DNA of 64,000 nt from Anaerococcus urinomassiliensis. GTDB lineage: Bacteria > Bacillota > Clostridia > Tissierellales > Peptoniphilaceae. How positions within the stretch are numbered: the stretch's first letter is position 1; every line of letters begins with the position of its first letter. Positions 47,825 through 56,941 of this stretch are shown piece by piece. The position numbers and the translations under genes were made by a program. The stretch lies in the NCBI RefSeq assembly GCF_900128425.1, contig NZ_LT635782.1, forward strand, positions 1,309,691-1,373,690, given 5' to 3'. The notes under the pieces were generated by a model, which did no database searches, was not told the origin of the DNA, and worked only from the letters and a program-made list of their open reading frames with translations.

Positions 47825-48650
47825 TTGTAGTTATTGATGTCTTTTATTTTATAAGTAATCTTAGATATACCTTCGACACCGGGCTGCAGGGCGGTAGGGG
47901 CGGCAGAGGCCCCTTATGCCCTTCCCCGGACCCCCGACCCATTGCACCCCTCTGCCACTCGCGTGGGGCGGAGTGAAGTATAAACATCAAAAATCGGGTT
48001 TTATCAATCTCAAATTTCTAAAAATCGCAAACTCGCTACGCTCAAACAGTGCGATTTTTTAGACGAAATTATGAGATCTAAAAACCCAATTTTTTCCACT
48101 ACTAAGATTTATGATTTTCAGTGGATTAAAATTATAGATAAAGATCCTTCGGTCACATTCGTTCCCTCGGTCGGTTACGTTAGCCAAATCATATAGATTT
48201 GGACTTCGCGACATTTGACCTTCCATCAATTTCACAAAAAGTTCTTCGGATTCGCTTTCAGCTCATCTCGAAGATGTCAAATATAATTTGCCACCCTAGA
48301 TGTAGGGACTTGGGATAGGTCAAGAAGTATGACAGGTGTGTTGGAATAATACAGTTAATTAATAAAATCAAAACAAAAGAATTCTCGAAGAGAACTTCTA
48401 CTGCTCTGCGCACCACGCAGTGGCGGTGGGAGATAAATGACCGTTGATTTCGGTCATTTATCCCGAAAACATAGTGCGGTAGCACGGAAGAGCTTCGTAA
48501 GAAGCGAGTTTTCGTAGAAAAGAGTTTGGGGGTGTAAGGGGGAAGGGACGTAGGGGTCTCCGCTACCCCTCGACCCTACCCCCTTAGTACAGAGGTATAA
48601 CCTCAAATTATAGATAAAATATAAGATATTCATCACTTTTATTGTAAAAA
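47825..48650. repeat. large modular palindromic element, copy E3
   Basis: Left end GATGTCTTTTATTTTATAAG then TATACCTTCGACACC (about 47873); right end AGTACAGAGGTATAACC ... AAGATATTCATCAC (about 48590-48645). Order: GC tract, CCAC-TCGC-GTGG hairpin (about 47955), M1 (47991-48098), a reversed M5-like part (48139-48345), M4 (48366-48428), M2 (48432-48514), GC tract. It is the most complete copy. Confidence 0.75.
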
Positions 48651-48676
48651 GATTTTTACCAAAAAGTTTTTATTAA

Positions 48677-48704
48677 AAAAACGCACCTTTTTTAGATGCG
48701 TTTT
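48677..48704 (-). terminator. terminator after the lysis cassette
   Basis: AAAAACGCA pairs with TGCGTTTTG over an AT-rich loop. Confidence 0.75.
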
Positions 48705-48714
48705 GTTTCTTTTG

Positions 48715-49494
48715 CTAAAAGATAAAACCTTCTTCTTCATCATCTGTGATTGCTGTGATTATTTTGAAGGCTCCTATGGTTGCTGCGAGTCCTAGGGCTA
48801 TTGGTTTCCATGGGATTTGTTTTTTGTTTTGTTTTTTCATATTTTTGTAATAGCTTTTGATTGATAGTGGGCTTGTGGTTATTGGTTGGTTTAGTGGGTT
48901 TTTGAGGCTTAGGGGATTGGTTGTTTGGTTTTTGTTAGTGAAGTATACGCCTTGGAGTTCGTAGTCTGGGTTTTGTTTGTTGGCGTATCTTTGCACATTT
49001 TTGTTTACCTGCTTGTAGCTTTTGCTGTAAGTTTTACTTATTGGTCTTTGGTAAGTGTTGCCCTCTTCTGTTTCTAGGAGATAGCTTGTTTGATTTTCTC
49101 CCCTTGCCATAGTAGATTGGTGGCTTCTGATGTTTCCATGATGAGGCTCTATGACTACTTTTGATTCTTTTGGTATCTCTCTTGTTTCACTGGTGATTGT
49201 GGATGTGATTTTCCTATCTGTGCTTTCTTTTGTGTTTATTTCGATTTCTTTTACTTGTTCTTCTTTCCTGTCATCTATTATTGTAAGTTTTGGTTTTTCT
49301 ATGATTTTTTCTTCTTTTTTTATAGAGTCTCTTTGATCTATGCTAGGGCTTGGGACTTCTACGTTTATGTTTATGTTGCCAAAGCCAAAGCCTGTGTATA
49401 ATTCTTCGCCTTGGTCTAGGTCTTTTGTTAAATCTTCTGCTTTCTTATTTTGTTCTACTTTACTGTTTTGATTTTGTGTGTTTTTATCAGCCAA
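48715..49494 (-). CDS. protein with disordered N-terminus and one C-terminal membrane segment
   Basis: 259 residues. Residues 1-210 are polar and low in hydrophobics, rich in Lys/Glu/Ser/Thr, with no recognised domain. A single membrane segment (PWKPIALGLAATIGAFKIITAI) is followed by an acidic tail (TDDEEEGFIF). It lies 63 bases after the endolysin gene on the same strand and before a terminator, so it seems to be the last gene of that cassette. Role unknown. Confidence 0.5.
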   Translation of the reverse strand: MADKNTQNQNSKVEQNKKAEDLTKDLDQGEELYTGFGFGNININVEVPSPSIDQRDSIKKEEKIIEKPKLTIIDDRKEEQVKEIEINTKESTDRKITSTITSETREIPKESKVVIEPHHGNIRSHQSTMARGENQTSYLLETEEGNTYQRPISKTYSKSYKQVNKNVQRYANKQNPDYELQGVYFTNKNQTTNPLSLKNPLNQPITTSPLSIKSYYKNMKKQNKKQIPWKPIALGLAATIGAFKIITAITDDEEEGFIF

Positions 49495-49557
49495 AATAGC
49501 CTCCTTTATCTGGGTAAGTGTGATTATTTGCTTTATTTATACCCATAATGACAACTT

Positions 49558-50238
49558 TTAGAGGCTAATCCAGGAATTTTTCTTGTCTTTGTAGGCTACA
49601 TACCTTCTTTTGCCAGAGCTTTGGCCGATGTATGATATCCACCAATAGCCATTTGTGGCAAGGATTCTATCGTAGTAGATGGTTGAATTGGCTGGATAGC
49701 AAGCTACAATTGGGGCCTTGGTTGATGGGTAGGCTCTGACATTGGTTGGGTAGTGGACTATGGCCTTGCCGGATTTGTTAATATATTTTTGCTCGCTTAT
49801 GCCTATGGGTCTAAAGTAGCGCTCGGTATTTGAACGTCTTAAGTCCAAGAAATATCTGATAAATGATGATTCGTTGTTGATAGTGACGGTTCCATTTAGG
49901 GCGTTACAGTGGATGATCTCCCCTTTCCTGGTGAAAATCCCCGTGTGTCCTCCCGCCCCAGCAGATTTGCCCTCTATGCCCCTGATAAATATATCTCCGG
50001 GCAAGATTTCTTGGTAGGAATAGATTTCTTCTAATGCCCTGCCTTTTTCTTTGTATAGACTTTCTGTGTTGCCAATTGTGGTGTTTGCTGGCAAGTATCC
50101 TCCTGCTATGAGGCTATAGTAGACAAAGGATGAGCAGTCCATGGACCCTGGACCCAGACGAGCTGGGTAGGCCATGGAATATCTCACCTTGTGGTGTTTG
50201 GATCTGGCAAAGGCTAGCATTTTGTCAATTGATGGCAT
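49558..50238 (-). CDS. phage-type endolysin: Amidase_5 hydrolase with SH3 domain
   Basis: 226 residues. The N-terminal Amidase_5 domain (as in phage Dp-1 Pal) has catalytic Cys in MDCSSFVYYSL, His in AGGHTGIF and IGNTESLY. It cleaves stem peptides or the amide bond of peptidoglycan. A C-terminal SH3-like domain (VRAYPSTKAPIV ... YWWISYIGQ) would bind the wall. There is no signal peptide, so it needs a holin or cell lysis. GGAGGGC precedes the ATG. No other phage genes are nearby. Confidence 0.85.
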   Translation of the reverse strand: MPSIDKMLAFARSKHHKVRYSMAYPARLGPGSMDCSSFVYYSLIAGGYLPANTTIGNTESLYKEKGRALEEIYSYQEILPGDIFIRGIEGKSAGAGGHTGIFTRKGEIIHCNALNGTVTINNESSFIRYFLDLRRSNTERYFRPIGISEQKYINKSGKAIVHYPTNVRAYPSTKAPIVACYPANSTIYYDRILATNGYWWISYIGQSSGKRRYVAYKDKKNSWISL

Positions 50239-50247
50239 ATGCCCTCC

Positions 50248-50376
50248 TTATTTGTAGTTTTTGATTTCTCTGATTTCTTGTAGGATTTGATCTAGCTTTC
50301 CATCTATCTGATAGATTAGTATCAGAGTGATTACTATTGGAAAGCCTAGGTCTCCGATTAGTTTTGTTATATCCAT
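50248..50376 (-). CDS. YvrJ-like small membrane protein, holin candidate
   Basis: 42 residues: MDITKLIGDLGFPIVITL and on, one membrane helix followed by a charged helix (QIDGKLDQILQEIREIK). The GDLGFPIV motif is that of YvrJ-family peptides. A single helix plus charged tail also fits UviB/BhlA-type holins. GAGGAGGT lies 7 bases before ATG. It stops 9 bases before the endolysin start, which supports a shared lysis role. Confidence 0.6.
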   Translation of the reverse strand: MDITKLIGDLGFPIVITLILIYQIDGKLDQILQEIREIKNYK

Positions 50377-50493
50377 ATATACCTCCTCGCATGTAGTTTG
50401 TAGGATGGTCATGGATTTCTAGAAGTTTATACTAGTAGAAAAACTATTTCGCGCTAAAGAATCTTTCAGTAGGGCGAAAAACTTGTCGTATCC

Positions 50494-50568
50494 TTATTTA
50501 TTGTCTGTTTTATCCTCTTTGTCTTCTTTTTCTTCGTCTTCTTCTTTATATATACAGATTACTTCCAT
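50494..50568 (-). CDS. possible 24-residue acidic peptide
   Basis: MEVICIYKEEDEEKEDKEDK and four more residues. An excellent GGGAGGTG lies 6 bases before ATG, which argues it is translated. The composition is extremely acidic after a short hydrophobic start. It is the first frame of the lysis cassette, 117 bases before the YvrJ-like gene. Could be a leader peptide rather than a functional protein. Confidence 0.35.
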   Translation of the reverse strand: MEVICIYKEEDEEKEDKEDKTDNK

Positions 50569-50627
50569 GGTTTTCACCTCCCTTCTATACTTATATAGAA
50601 AAAGGATGTGAAAATTCCCGACAAAAA

Positions 50628-50656
50628 AACAGGTGCAAACTAAACTGACACCTGTT
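50628..50656 (-). terminator. terminator of the XRE membrane regulator gene
   Basis: AACAGGTG and CACCTGTT pair around 13 bases with a T-run beyond on the minus strand. Confidence 0.8.
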
Positions 50657-50670
50657 TATAAGTTTGTTTT

Positions 50671-51573
50671 TTAGTCAGAAATTATTCCAACTGCTGTTTG
50701 TATCACCCCGGCAATAACAAATATAAGCCAGCTTCTGCCCCAATTGCCACTTGTGTAGCTGTAGATTAGGAAAATTGCTATGGTTGATATCCAAAGTATG
50801 GCTGAAAACTTGTTCATCCATGATTCTTTCTTTTGTTTCTTAGGATCCCTGTATGCCAAAATATCACGAAGTGACGAATATTTGATAAGGGTATAGGATA
50901 TAAGCGAAGTTGCTAGGGCTATTAGGACTAGAAATACTATGTTATATCCATCTTTGGCTGGGTTTTCTACTATATATCCTATTGGAGATAGGATGTATAA
51001 AAGTACTGCTATTATGACATTTCTTTTTAATGTCGGCATATAGGCATCAAGGTTTTTCTTGATGACACCTTCTACTCCATAGGCAAAAGTGTAGGATTCT
51101 TTTTCTACATATTCTATAGAATTTGAAACAAAACCTGCGTGGATACATATAGCTACAGATATGGCCACTAGTATCAATGTGAGAACTATTGCCAAAGCTT
51201 CATTAGTTGCTCCCAATATTAGGACTGGTAATGAAGATAGGATAAAAAGTGGTATAGCAAGGGCGATTGATCTTGCGATTTTCTCGTAGCTATCATAATA
51301 TTCGTTTAAAGCTTTAAGATCAACCAATCTTTCTTTGCTTTCTTCATTGTCATTTATTATAATATTTTCCATACCTAAATCATCATTTAATAGGAAGTCT
51401 GTGGAAACCCCAAAAATATTTGAAAGTTTGACTATTTTGTCCAAATCTGGCATAGCCATAGAACTTTCCCATTTGGAAACTGATTGGCGGCTGACACCAA
51501 TCTCTTGGGCCAGGTCTTCTTGGGTCATAGATTCTTTTTTTCTTAAATTTATAATTTTATCTGCGAGTATCAT
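50671..51573 (-). CDS. XRE-family regulator with membrane domain
   Basis: 300 residues. N-terminal XRE helix-turn-helix (MTQEDLAQEIGVSRQSVSKWES) followed by about 230 residues with six or so membrane segments. The fusion fits membrane-tethered regulators often found in Clostridia and Lactobacillales, whose signal is usually unknown. It is a single gene with its own terminator, divergent from the lipoprotein gene at 51743. Confidence 0.75.
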   Translation of the reverse strand: MILADKIINLRKKESMTQEDLAQEIGVSRQSVSKWESSMAMPDLDKIVKLSNIFGVSTDFLLNDDLGMENIIINDNEESKERLVDLKALNEYYDSYEKIARSIALAIPLFILSSLPVLILGATNEALAIVLTLILVAISVAICIHAGFVSNSIEYVEKESYTFAYGVEGVIKKNLDAYMPTLKRNVIIAVLLYILSPIGYIVENPAKDGYNIVFLVLIALATSLISYTLIKYSSLRDILAYRDPKKQKKESWMNKFSAILWISTIAIFLIYSYTSGNWGRSWLIFVIAGVIQTAVGIISD

Positions 51574-51742
51574 AAATTCCTCCTTTGTTTTTCTGCTATT
51601 ATTTTATTAAATCTTAAAGGTGCATACCAGCAATCGGCTTTGGAAATTTGTAAACTCCTGGTTGCATTGTTCAAATTCAGCCTTTTTTTATGAAAGAAAA
51701 TGTATTATAATTATATTAACTTTTAAAATTGTAGGAAAAAAT

Positions 51743-52798
51743 ATGAAGAAAATTTTGTTAGTCTTATTTATAATTATTTTATCATCATGTGGGCAAAATC
51801 CCAAGGAGAATAATAAAACTTCTTTGGCTCCCCTAAAGAGTCCTAAGAAAGTGGAAAATAGTTTTAGCCTAGCTGGCATAAATTATAAACTCCCTTTAAA
51901 GTATAGTGATTTTACAAAAAGTGGTATAAAGCTAGTCGAAAATGATTATTACAAGGAAACTTTGAACAAGGACGAACAGTTGATGGTAAACTTCTCCTCG
52001 GCTAATACCGACTTTGGTGGGTCTTTTAAAAATAACAGCGAGAAGAAAATTCCTACCAAGGATGCACTTATTACAGAAATTTATATCAACTCTGCCCTAA
52101 ATAATGACTTTGAGATCAACGGTCTCAGATTTGGAGATGATTACTCCAAGGCTATGAAGCTCTTGGATGATTATTATAAAGAAGAAGCAAGTACTGATAA
52201 GGAAAAAAGTCTCAATTATCAAACGAAAAATGACTATGTTTCCCTATATTTTTCCGATGACAAGCTAGTATCAGCTGCAATATTTTCCAAAGATTTTATG
52301 AGGGATAAGTCCTATGTGGAGGGAGAATTCGTAGTATTTGGCCAAAGTGTCAAGTTCCCAGAAACCATAGCCGAGATAGAAGAGCTTTTGGGGGCCAATT
52401 TTGATGCAGATACGGACGATAAGATATTAGCTCCAAATGAGGAGTATAAGATAAAACTACATTCCCCGTTTTTGAAAGATGAAAATGCTAATGATATAGA
52501 ATTTGTAATCAAAAATACTAATGACTTTGATGTGGATATCAAAGATGGGCAAATCGCAAAAATCACAAGTGATCAGAGCCTTGACCTAAGCATTGGCAAT
52601 ATATTCCTAAGCCAAGGTATAGATGAGCTTAAGAAAATTGATAAGCAAAATCAGAATCCTCAAAGAATGTCCATTGGCAAAAAGAACAAAAATGGCCAAG
52701 TTAGCCTTGTCTTTGATGCAGGCAACAATACCCAGTATGTTTTTTATACTGATGGCAAGGCTATTACAAAAATAGAAGTAATCAACAAGACATTATAA
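51743..52798 (+). CDS. lipoprotein, unknown function
   Basis: 351 residues from the ATG after AGGAAAAAAT; an open extension to 51620 lacks a site. Signal peptide with lipobox LSSCGQ. The mature part is mixed alpha/beta with two similar stretches, FEINGLRFGDDYSKAMKLL and FVVFGQSVKFPETIAEIEELLG, which may be internal repeats. No family recognised. It lies 33 bases before the retropepsin-like gene, suggesting joint expression. Confidence 0.6.
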   Translation: MKKILLVLFIIILSSCGQNPKENNKTSLAPLKSPKKVENSFSLAGINYKLPLKYSDFTKSGIKLVENDYYKETLNKDEQLMVNFSSANTDFGGSFKNNSEKKIPTKDALITEIYINSALNNDFEINGLRFGDDYSKAMKLLDDYYKEEASTDKEKSLNYQTKNDYVSLYFSDDKLVSAAIFSKDFMRDKSYVEGEFVVFGQSVKFPETIAEIEELLGANFDADTDDKILAPNEEYKIKLHSPFLKDENANDIEFVIKNTNDFDVDIKDGQIAKITSDQSLDLSIGNIFLSQGIDELKKIDKQNQNPQRMSIGKKNKNGQVSLVFDAGNNTQYVFYTDGKAITKIEVINKTL

Positions 52799-52831
52799 GC
52801 TTTTAGCAAACACAAATATTAAGGAGAAAAA

Positions 52832-53605
52832 ATGAAATTTACAAAAATAGCACTTTCTGATGCAAAATACCTAAACTATGTCTTCATAGAGGCAAAGGCA
52901 GGAGGCATACCAGTAACAGCAATGTTTGACACCAAGGGCAATACCTTGATTAAAGAATCCCTAGCCGAACAAATAGACATAGACTATATAGACGAAAAGC
53001 CAATTGATGACAAAAAGGGATGGAGAAGAGCAAGAATCAGACTAAATCTAGGTGAACTTGAAATAGGATCAGCACCAGTAGTAGTGACAAAAGACGAAAA
53101 TTTCGACCTCATAAAAGACCCACAAGGCAACGCCTTCCCTGCAGATATGATATTGGGCTGGAATATCATCTCTCAACTATGCTTTAGGGGCAATCTCAAG
53201 ATAGGCGACTTCCAAGTCCAAGTAGATGATTTCAAAGATCCAAAAGCAAAAGATAAACCAAATTCCCCAGTCCTATATGTTGACTTCATGGGAGAGCGAG
53301 TACTAGCTGCCCTAGACACATCAAAGCCAGTCACATCAATAAGCCAAAATATCTTCGATAAGATAACAGGCAAAGATGGCAGAAGAGAAACAATGGAAAT
53401 GCTAGGTCTAGATAAGGAAAAGCTCACCTACGAAACTGCCCTAACCATCAAAATAGACGAAGACACCATAACCCTACCCCAAGCCCAAGTAAACCCAGCA
53501 TTAAATGATGGAAAGATTGAAATTATAATGGGCGCTGACCTACTATGGAACACAACCTGGGCAATATATTCTCCTATGAGATATATTAGGGCAAGGCAAG
53601 GTTAG
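52832..53605 (+). CDS. two-lobed retropepsin-like aspartic protease homologue
   Basis: 257 residues with two tandem similar halves. Half 1 has VTAMFDTKGN (Asp33) and later DMILGWNII; half 2 has VLAALDTSKPVTSIS (Asp162) and EIIMGADLLWN. A DT[G/S]-type aspartate followed later by a hydrophobic-hydrophobic-Gly motif is the retropepsin/pepsin lobe pattern. One chain with two lobes would act like a bilobal pepsin rather than a dimer. No signal peptide. The first motif is DTK, not DTG/DTS, so activity is uncertain. AAGGAG lies 7 bases before ATG. Confidence 0.55.
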   Translation: MKFTKIALSDAKYLNYVFIEAKAGGIPVTAMFDTKGNTLIKESLAEQIDIDYIDEKPIDDKKGWRRARIRLNLGELEIGSAPVVVTKDENFDLIKDPQGNAFPADMILGWNIISQLCFRGNLKIGDFQVQVDDFKDPKAKDKPNSPVLYVDFMGERVLAALDTSKPVTSISQNIFDKITGKDGRRETMEMLGLDKEKLTYETALTIKIDEDTITLPQAQVNPALNDGKIEIIMGADLLWNTTWAIYSPMRYIRARQG

Positions 53606-53696
53606 AAACTTTGAGAACTTTTCTTAAAGTAATAGTAACTTTTATTTTTATGATATAAATTATATTTTCTTGATATATCATCTCATAAAGTTAATT

Positions 53697-54350
53697 TATA
53701 TTCTCTAGGAACACCATCTCAGACTTGAAGCAGGTCCTTTTAAGGACTGACCGGATGAACTTTAACAAGAAACTAGAAATAAATATTTTTTATTTATCAT
53801 ATAGGGTGTGTCCATAAACATTCATTAATAATAGTTATATAAATCACTTAAAATAACAATATTATATACTCTAACCTCTCCCTCTTGGGGACCCTTTAAG
53901 GGCGTTCCGATTCGCCCTCCAAAGGGTCCCCAAACCCCTACCAAACTCACCCTAACGGCCACTTCGCGTGGAGCGAAGTATTATATCGACATCAAAAATA
54001 GGGTTTTGTCAATCTCAAATTTCTAAAAATCGCAAACTCGCTACGCTCAAACATGCGATTTTTTAAACGAAATTATGAGATTTTAAAACACCAATTTTTT
54101 CCTCCTCTAAGCTTAAAAACACTTATACTATATGGTGCAGCATGTAATGCATTAACAGTTAAAACAAAAGAATTTGCGGAGCAAACTTCTACTGCTCATT
54201 GCTCTCCGCAGGAGCGGTGGGGGTGTAGAAGGTTTAGGGGGATCGGGGGAAAGGAAAAAGGGGTCTCCGCTACCCCTAATTCCTATCCCCCGAGGTGCAA
54301 CGGTACAGCCTTAAATAATAAAAAAAACATAAGATATCCATTCCTTAAAT
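53697..54350. repeat. large modular palindromic element, copy E4
   Basis: Left M5-like part (53710-53775, GGTCCTTTTAAGGACT then GACCGGATGAACTTT). A GC tract contains GGGACCCTTT/AAAGGGTCCC (about 53888-53932). CCAC-TTCGC-GTGG hairpin (about 53958), M1 (53995-54100), M4 (54159-54228), GC tract and right end GTGCAACGGTACAGCC ... AAGATATCCAT. M2 is absent. The frame at 54053-54352 resembles that in E1 but lacks a ribosome site. Confidence 0.75.
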
Positions 54351-54512
54351 AATAAGAGAAAGAAAATTTTTTTCTTTTTGCTTTCTTTTTAAAGATCCTT
54401 CTATTATTTTTTAAAAGACCTTCCCTCTAGGATAAGATCTTGTATATGTTGTAGCGATTGATGATATTAAGAGGGTGTCTTAGTCATGCTGATAATTTAG
54501 ATAATTTCCCAT

Positions 54513-54546
54513 CAAAAAAAGGAGCAGTATATGCTCCATTTTTTCT
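54513..54546. terminator. bidirectional terminator of the ABC exporter operon
   Basis: GGAGCA and TGCTCC pair around GTATA, flanked by seven A and six T. Confidence 0.8.
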
Positions 54547-54569
54547 TAAAGTTTTTTATAAAAACTTTT

Positions 54570-55745
54570 TTATTTCTTTTTTCTTTTGAAAAAACCATCT
54601 GTTGAATAGTTTAATATATTCTTCTTATAAACTTTTTCTCCAAATTTGTACATTAATAATATTGATATTAAAAGTATTACTACTGATATGGCTCCCTGTG
54701 CTATTGTGGCGTAGCCGTTTAGTAGTCTGAGTGGCATAAAGAATGTTGATGCAAATGGTACATAGGATAGGACCTTGCCTACCATTACATCTCCTCTATT
54801 CATTAAGTTGAAGGCTAGGAAAAATAGGATTACTATTAAAAATATTAGTGGTGAGCCCATTTTGCCTGCGTCTTCTACTTTTGTTGCAAATGATCCTAGC
54901 ATGCCTGCTGCTATTAGGAAGATGAATATCCCTAGTAGGAATAGGAGTATCATTTCTATCAAAATCGGAGTAAAGTTTGGGCCCATGGCTAGGTTTATTG
55001 GCAATCCATCTAGTATGCCCTTAGCTTTTGCTATATTAAATCCTATGACTCCAAATATTACATAGGTCAGCATTTGTATGAGGACTGCTATGAAGTTTCC
55101 TAGCATTTTTCCTGCAAAATAGTCTCCAGGTCTTACTGATGAGAAGATGAATTCTATCATCTTTGTTCCTTTTTCTGTAGCTGTCTCTGATAGGACTACA
55201 TTTATAAAGCTGATTGATATCATATACATCAAAAATAAGAAGATGAAGTAGATTATCATACCCATTGACCTATTTTCTTCTTTTTCATCGCTGATTTCAT
55301 TGATTACTGGCATCTTTCCTAAGGCCTTTATTTGTTCCTGGTTAAGGTCAGCCTTTTGGGCGTTGATGTCTGTTTGTATTTGACTAAGTATTGCTTGTAG
55401 GGTTAGTTTTTGGCCCATTGATGATGAGCCTGACATATAGTCAGCTTTTATTAGGCCATTGTCATTTTTGACTTTTGCATAGGATGAGATTTCCTTATCG
55501 TCCAATAGCTTATCAAGTTCATCTTCGCTGATAAGCCTAAAATCATAGTCTGGGTTGTTTTCAAAGTATGGTGCTATACTTTCATCTGCTATGACTGCCA
55601 TGTCGTTGCCAGAGCTACTAGCAAAATATCCTATGGCCATGGTTATGACCATCATAATTATTGGGAATAAGATCATAAACCAGAAAGAACCTGATTTGAT
55701 TTGCTTCATCAAAGTATCTTGGGCTACAATTTTCATTCTATTCAT
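54570..55745 (-). CDS. ABC-2 type transporter permease (NatB-like)
   Basis: 391 residues. One N-terminal membrane segment, an extracellular domain of about 120 residues (ESIAPYFENNPDYDFRLISEDEL...), then five C-terminal segments including FFAxK-like YFAGKMLGNFIAVLIQM. This is the ABC2_membrane_3/NatB layout for sodium or drug export. ATG at 55745 overlaps the ATPase stop by 8 bases. Substrate unknown. Confidence 0.8.
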   Translation of the reverse strand: MNRMKIVAQDTLMKQIKSGSFWFMILFPIIMMVITMAIGYFASSSGNDMAVIADESIAPYFENNPDYDFRLISEDELDKLLDDKEISSYAKVKNDNGLIKADYMSGSSSMGQKLTLQAILSQIQTDINAQKADLNQEQIKALGKMPVINEISDEKEENRSMGMIIYFIFLFLMYMISISFINVVLSETATEKGTKMIEFIFSSVRPGDYFAGKMLGNFIAVLIQMLTYVIFGVIGFNIAKAKGILDGLPINLAMGPNFTPILIEMILLFLLGIFIFLIAAGMLGSFATKVEDAGKMGSPLIFLIVILFFLAFNLMNRGDVMVGKVLSYVPFASTFFMPLRLLNGYATIAQGAISVVILLISILLMYKFGEKVYKKNILNYSTDGFFKRKKK

Positions 55746-56628
55746 GACTTTCCACCACCTTTGCAAATATCTCATTTAGTGTAGGAGCAGCTTGGCTAAA
55801 TTGGCTAACAAAACCTATATGGTTTTTGATTGATTCATAAATCTCTCTGCTATCGTTTTGGTCATTTAGGTAAAGTTTCCAAATATTGCCATTTTTAGTG
55901 TAAGATTTGACCTTGCCATCTATAAGTGGCAACAAGTCCCTATCTGTTTCTACCAAGATTTCCTCTCTTGGATAAGTATTTCTAATCTCTGCTGGAGTAC
56001 CATTTAGGACAACTTTGCCGTTTTTTAGCATGACAAGTTTATTGCAGAGGGCTTCCACGTTTTCCATGTTGTGGGATGAGAACAATATAGTCATACCCAT
56101 GGAGTTTAGTTCTTTGATGATATCTTCCAATAGCCTGATATTGTATGGATCAAGGCCTGAAAGTGGTTCATCTAGGATTACAAATTCTGGCCTATAGATT
56201 ACTGCTGCCAAGAGTTGGACTTTTTGTTGGTTCCCTTTGGATAGGGATTTGATCTTGTCTGTTAACTTGCCCTTGATTTCAAATCTATCAAACCATTTTT
56301 CCAAAGTTTCTTTAGGGATATTGTCCATTTGGTTAAGTCTTGCAAAGTAGCGGATTTCCTCTTCAATGGTCTTTTTTGGTGAAAGAGATCTTTCTTCTGG
56401 CAAAAATCCAATTTTTTCTAGGGGAACTTTGGCCATTGGTTTTCCATCGTAGAGGATTTCTCCACTGTAATCGTCAAAGAAATTCATCATTGAACGAAAT
56501 AGAGTGGATTTACCAGCGCCGTTTTGGCCAATCAAGCCAAAAACATCTCCTTTTTCAACAGTAAAAGAGACATCATCTAAGGCCTGGACTTTGCCAAAAG
56601 ATTTAGATACATTTTTTATCTCAATCAT
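55738..56628 (-). CDS. ABC transporter ATP-binding protein (NatA-like)
   Basis: 296 residues. Walker A GQNGAGKST, signature LSKGNQQKVQLL, Walker B FVILDEPLSGLDP and the switch His in LFSSHNM. A C-terminal domain of about 75 residues is usual for NatA-type exporters. It pairs with the permease encoded next. Confidence 0.88.
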   Translation of the reverse strand: MIEIKNVSKSFGKVQALDDVSFTVEKGDVFGLIGQNGAGKSTLFRSMMNFFDDYSGEILYDGKPMAKVPLEKIGFLPEERSLSPKKTIEEEIRYFARLNQMDNIPKETLEKWFDRFEIKGKLTDKIKSLSKGNQQKVQLLAAVIYRPEFVILDEPLSGLDPYNIRLLEDIIKELNSMGMTILFSSHNMENVEALCNKLVMLKNGKVVLNGTPAEIRNTYPREEILVETDRDLLPLIDGKVKSYTKNGNIWKLYLNDQNDSREIYESIKNHIGFVSQFSQAAPTLNEIFAKVVESHE

Positions 56629-56722
56629 AGCTTTACTCCTTTATCTTTTATAGTTAATAATTTTTAAAAAACAATTAATACTTCTCTAAGTTTTTACCCA
56701 AATTTATATGAAATCATCATTG

Positions 56723-56929
56723 CTAAAAGTAAAATAAATCTTCAAATTTTTCATCTAGGGCTATGCACAAGATCAAGGCCAACTTGGCAGTCGGATTAAA
56801 TTGGCCTGTTTCTATGGAACTTATGGTGTTTCTAGAAACACCAACTTCGTCGGCTAGCTTTTGTTGAGAATATCCTTTGGCCTTTCTTACTTCCTTGAGC
56901 CTATTTTTTAGTATCAATTCTTCATTCAT
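56723..56929 (-). CDS. small XRE-family repressor
   Basis: 68 residues, a bare helix-turn-helix: KGYSQQKLADEVGVSRNTISS, then IETGQFNPTAKLALILC and DEKFEDLFYF, which matches the YozG/Cro-like group commonly placed before ABC exporters. It follows the membrane-protein gene by 12 bases. It probably binds the CAAGTATACTTG sites over the operon promoter. Confidence 0.85.
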   Translation of the reverse strand: MNEELILKNRLKEVRKAKGYSQQKLADEVGVSRNTISSIETGQFNPTAKLALILCIALDEKFEDLFYF

Positions 56930-56941
56930 AGATTCACCTTA

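Noticed and set aside
48715..50568. A prophage
   Set aside because: No integrase, terminase, capsid or tail genes nearby; only lysis-type genes.
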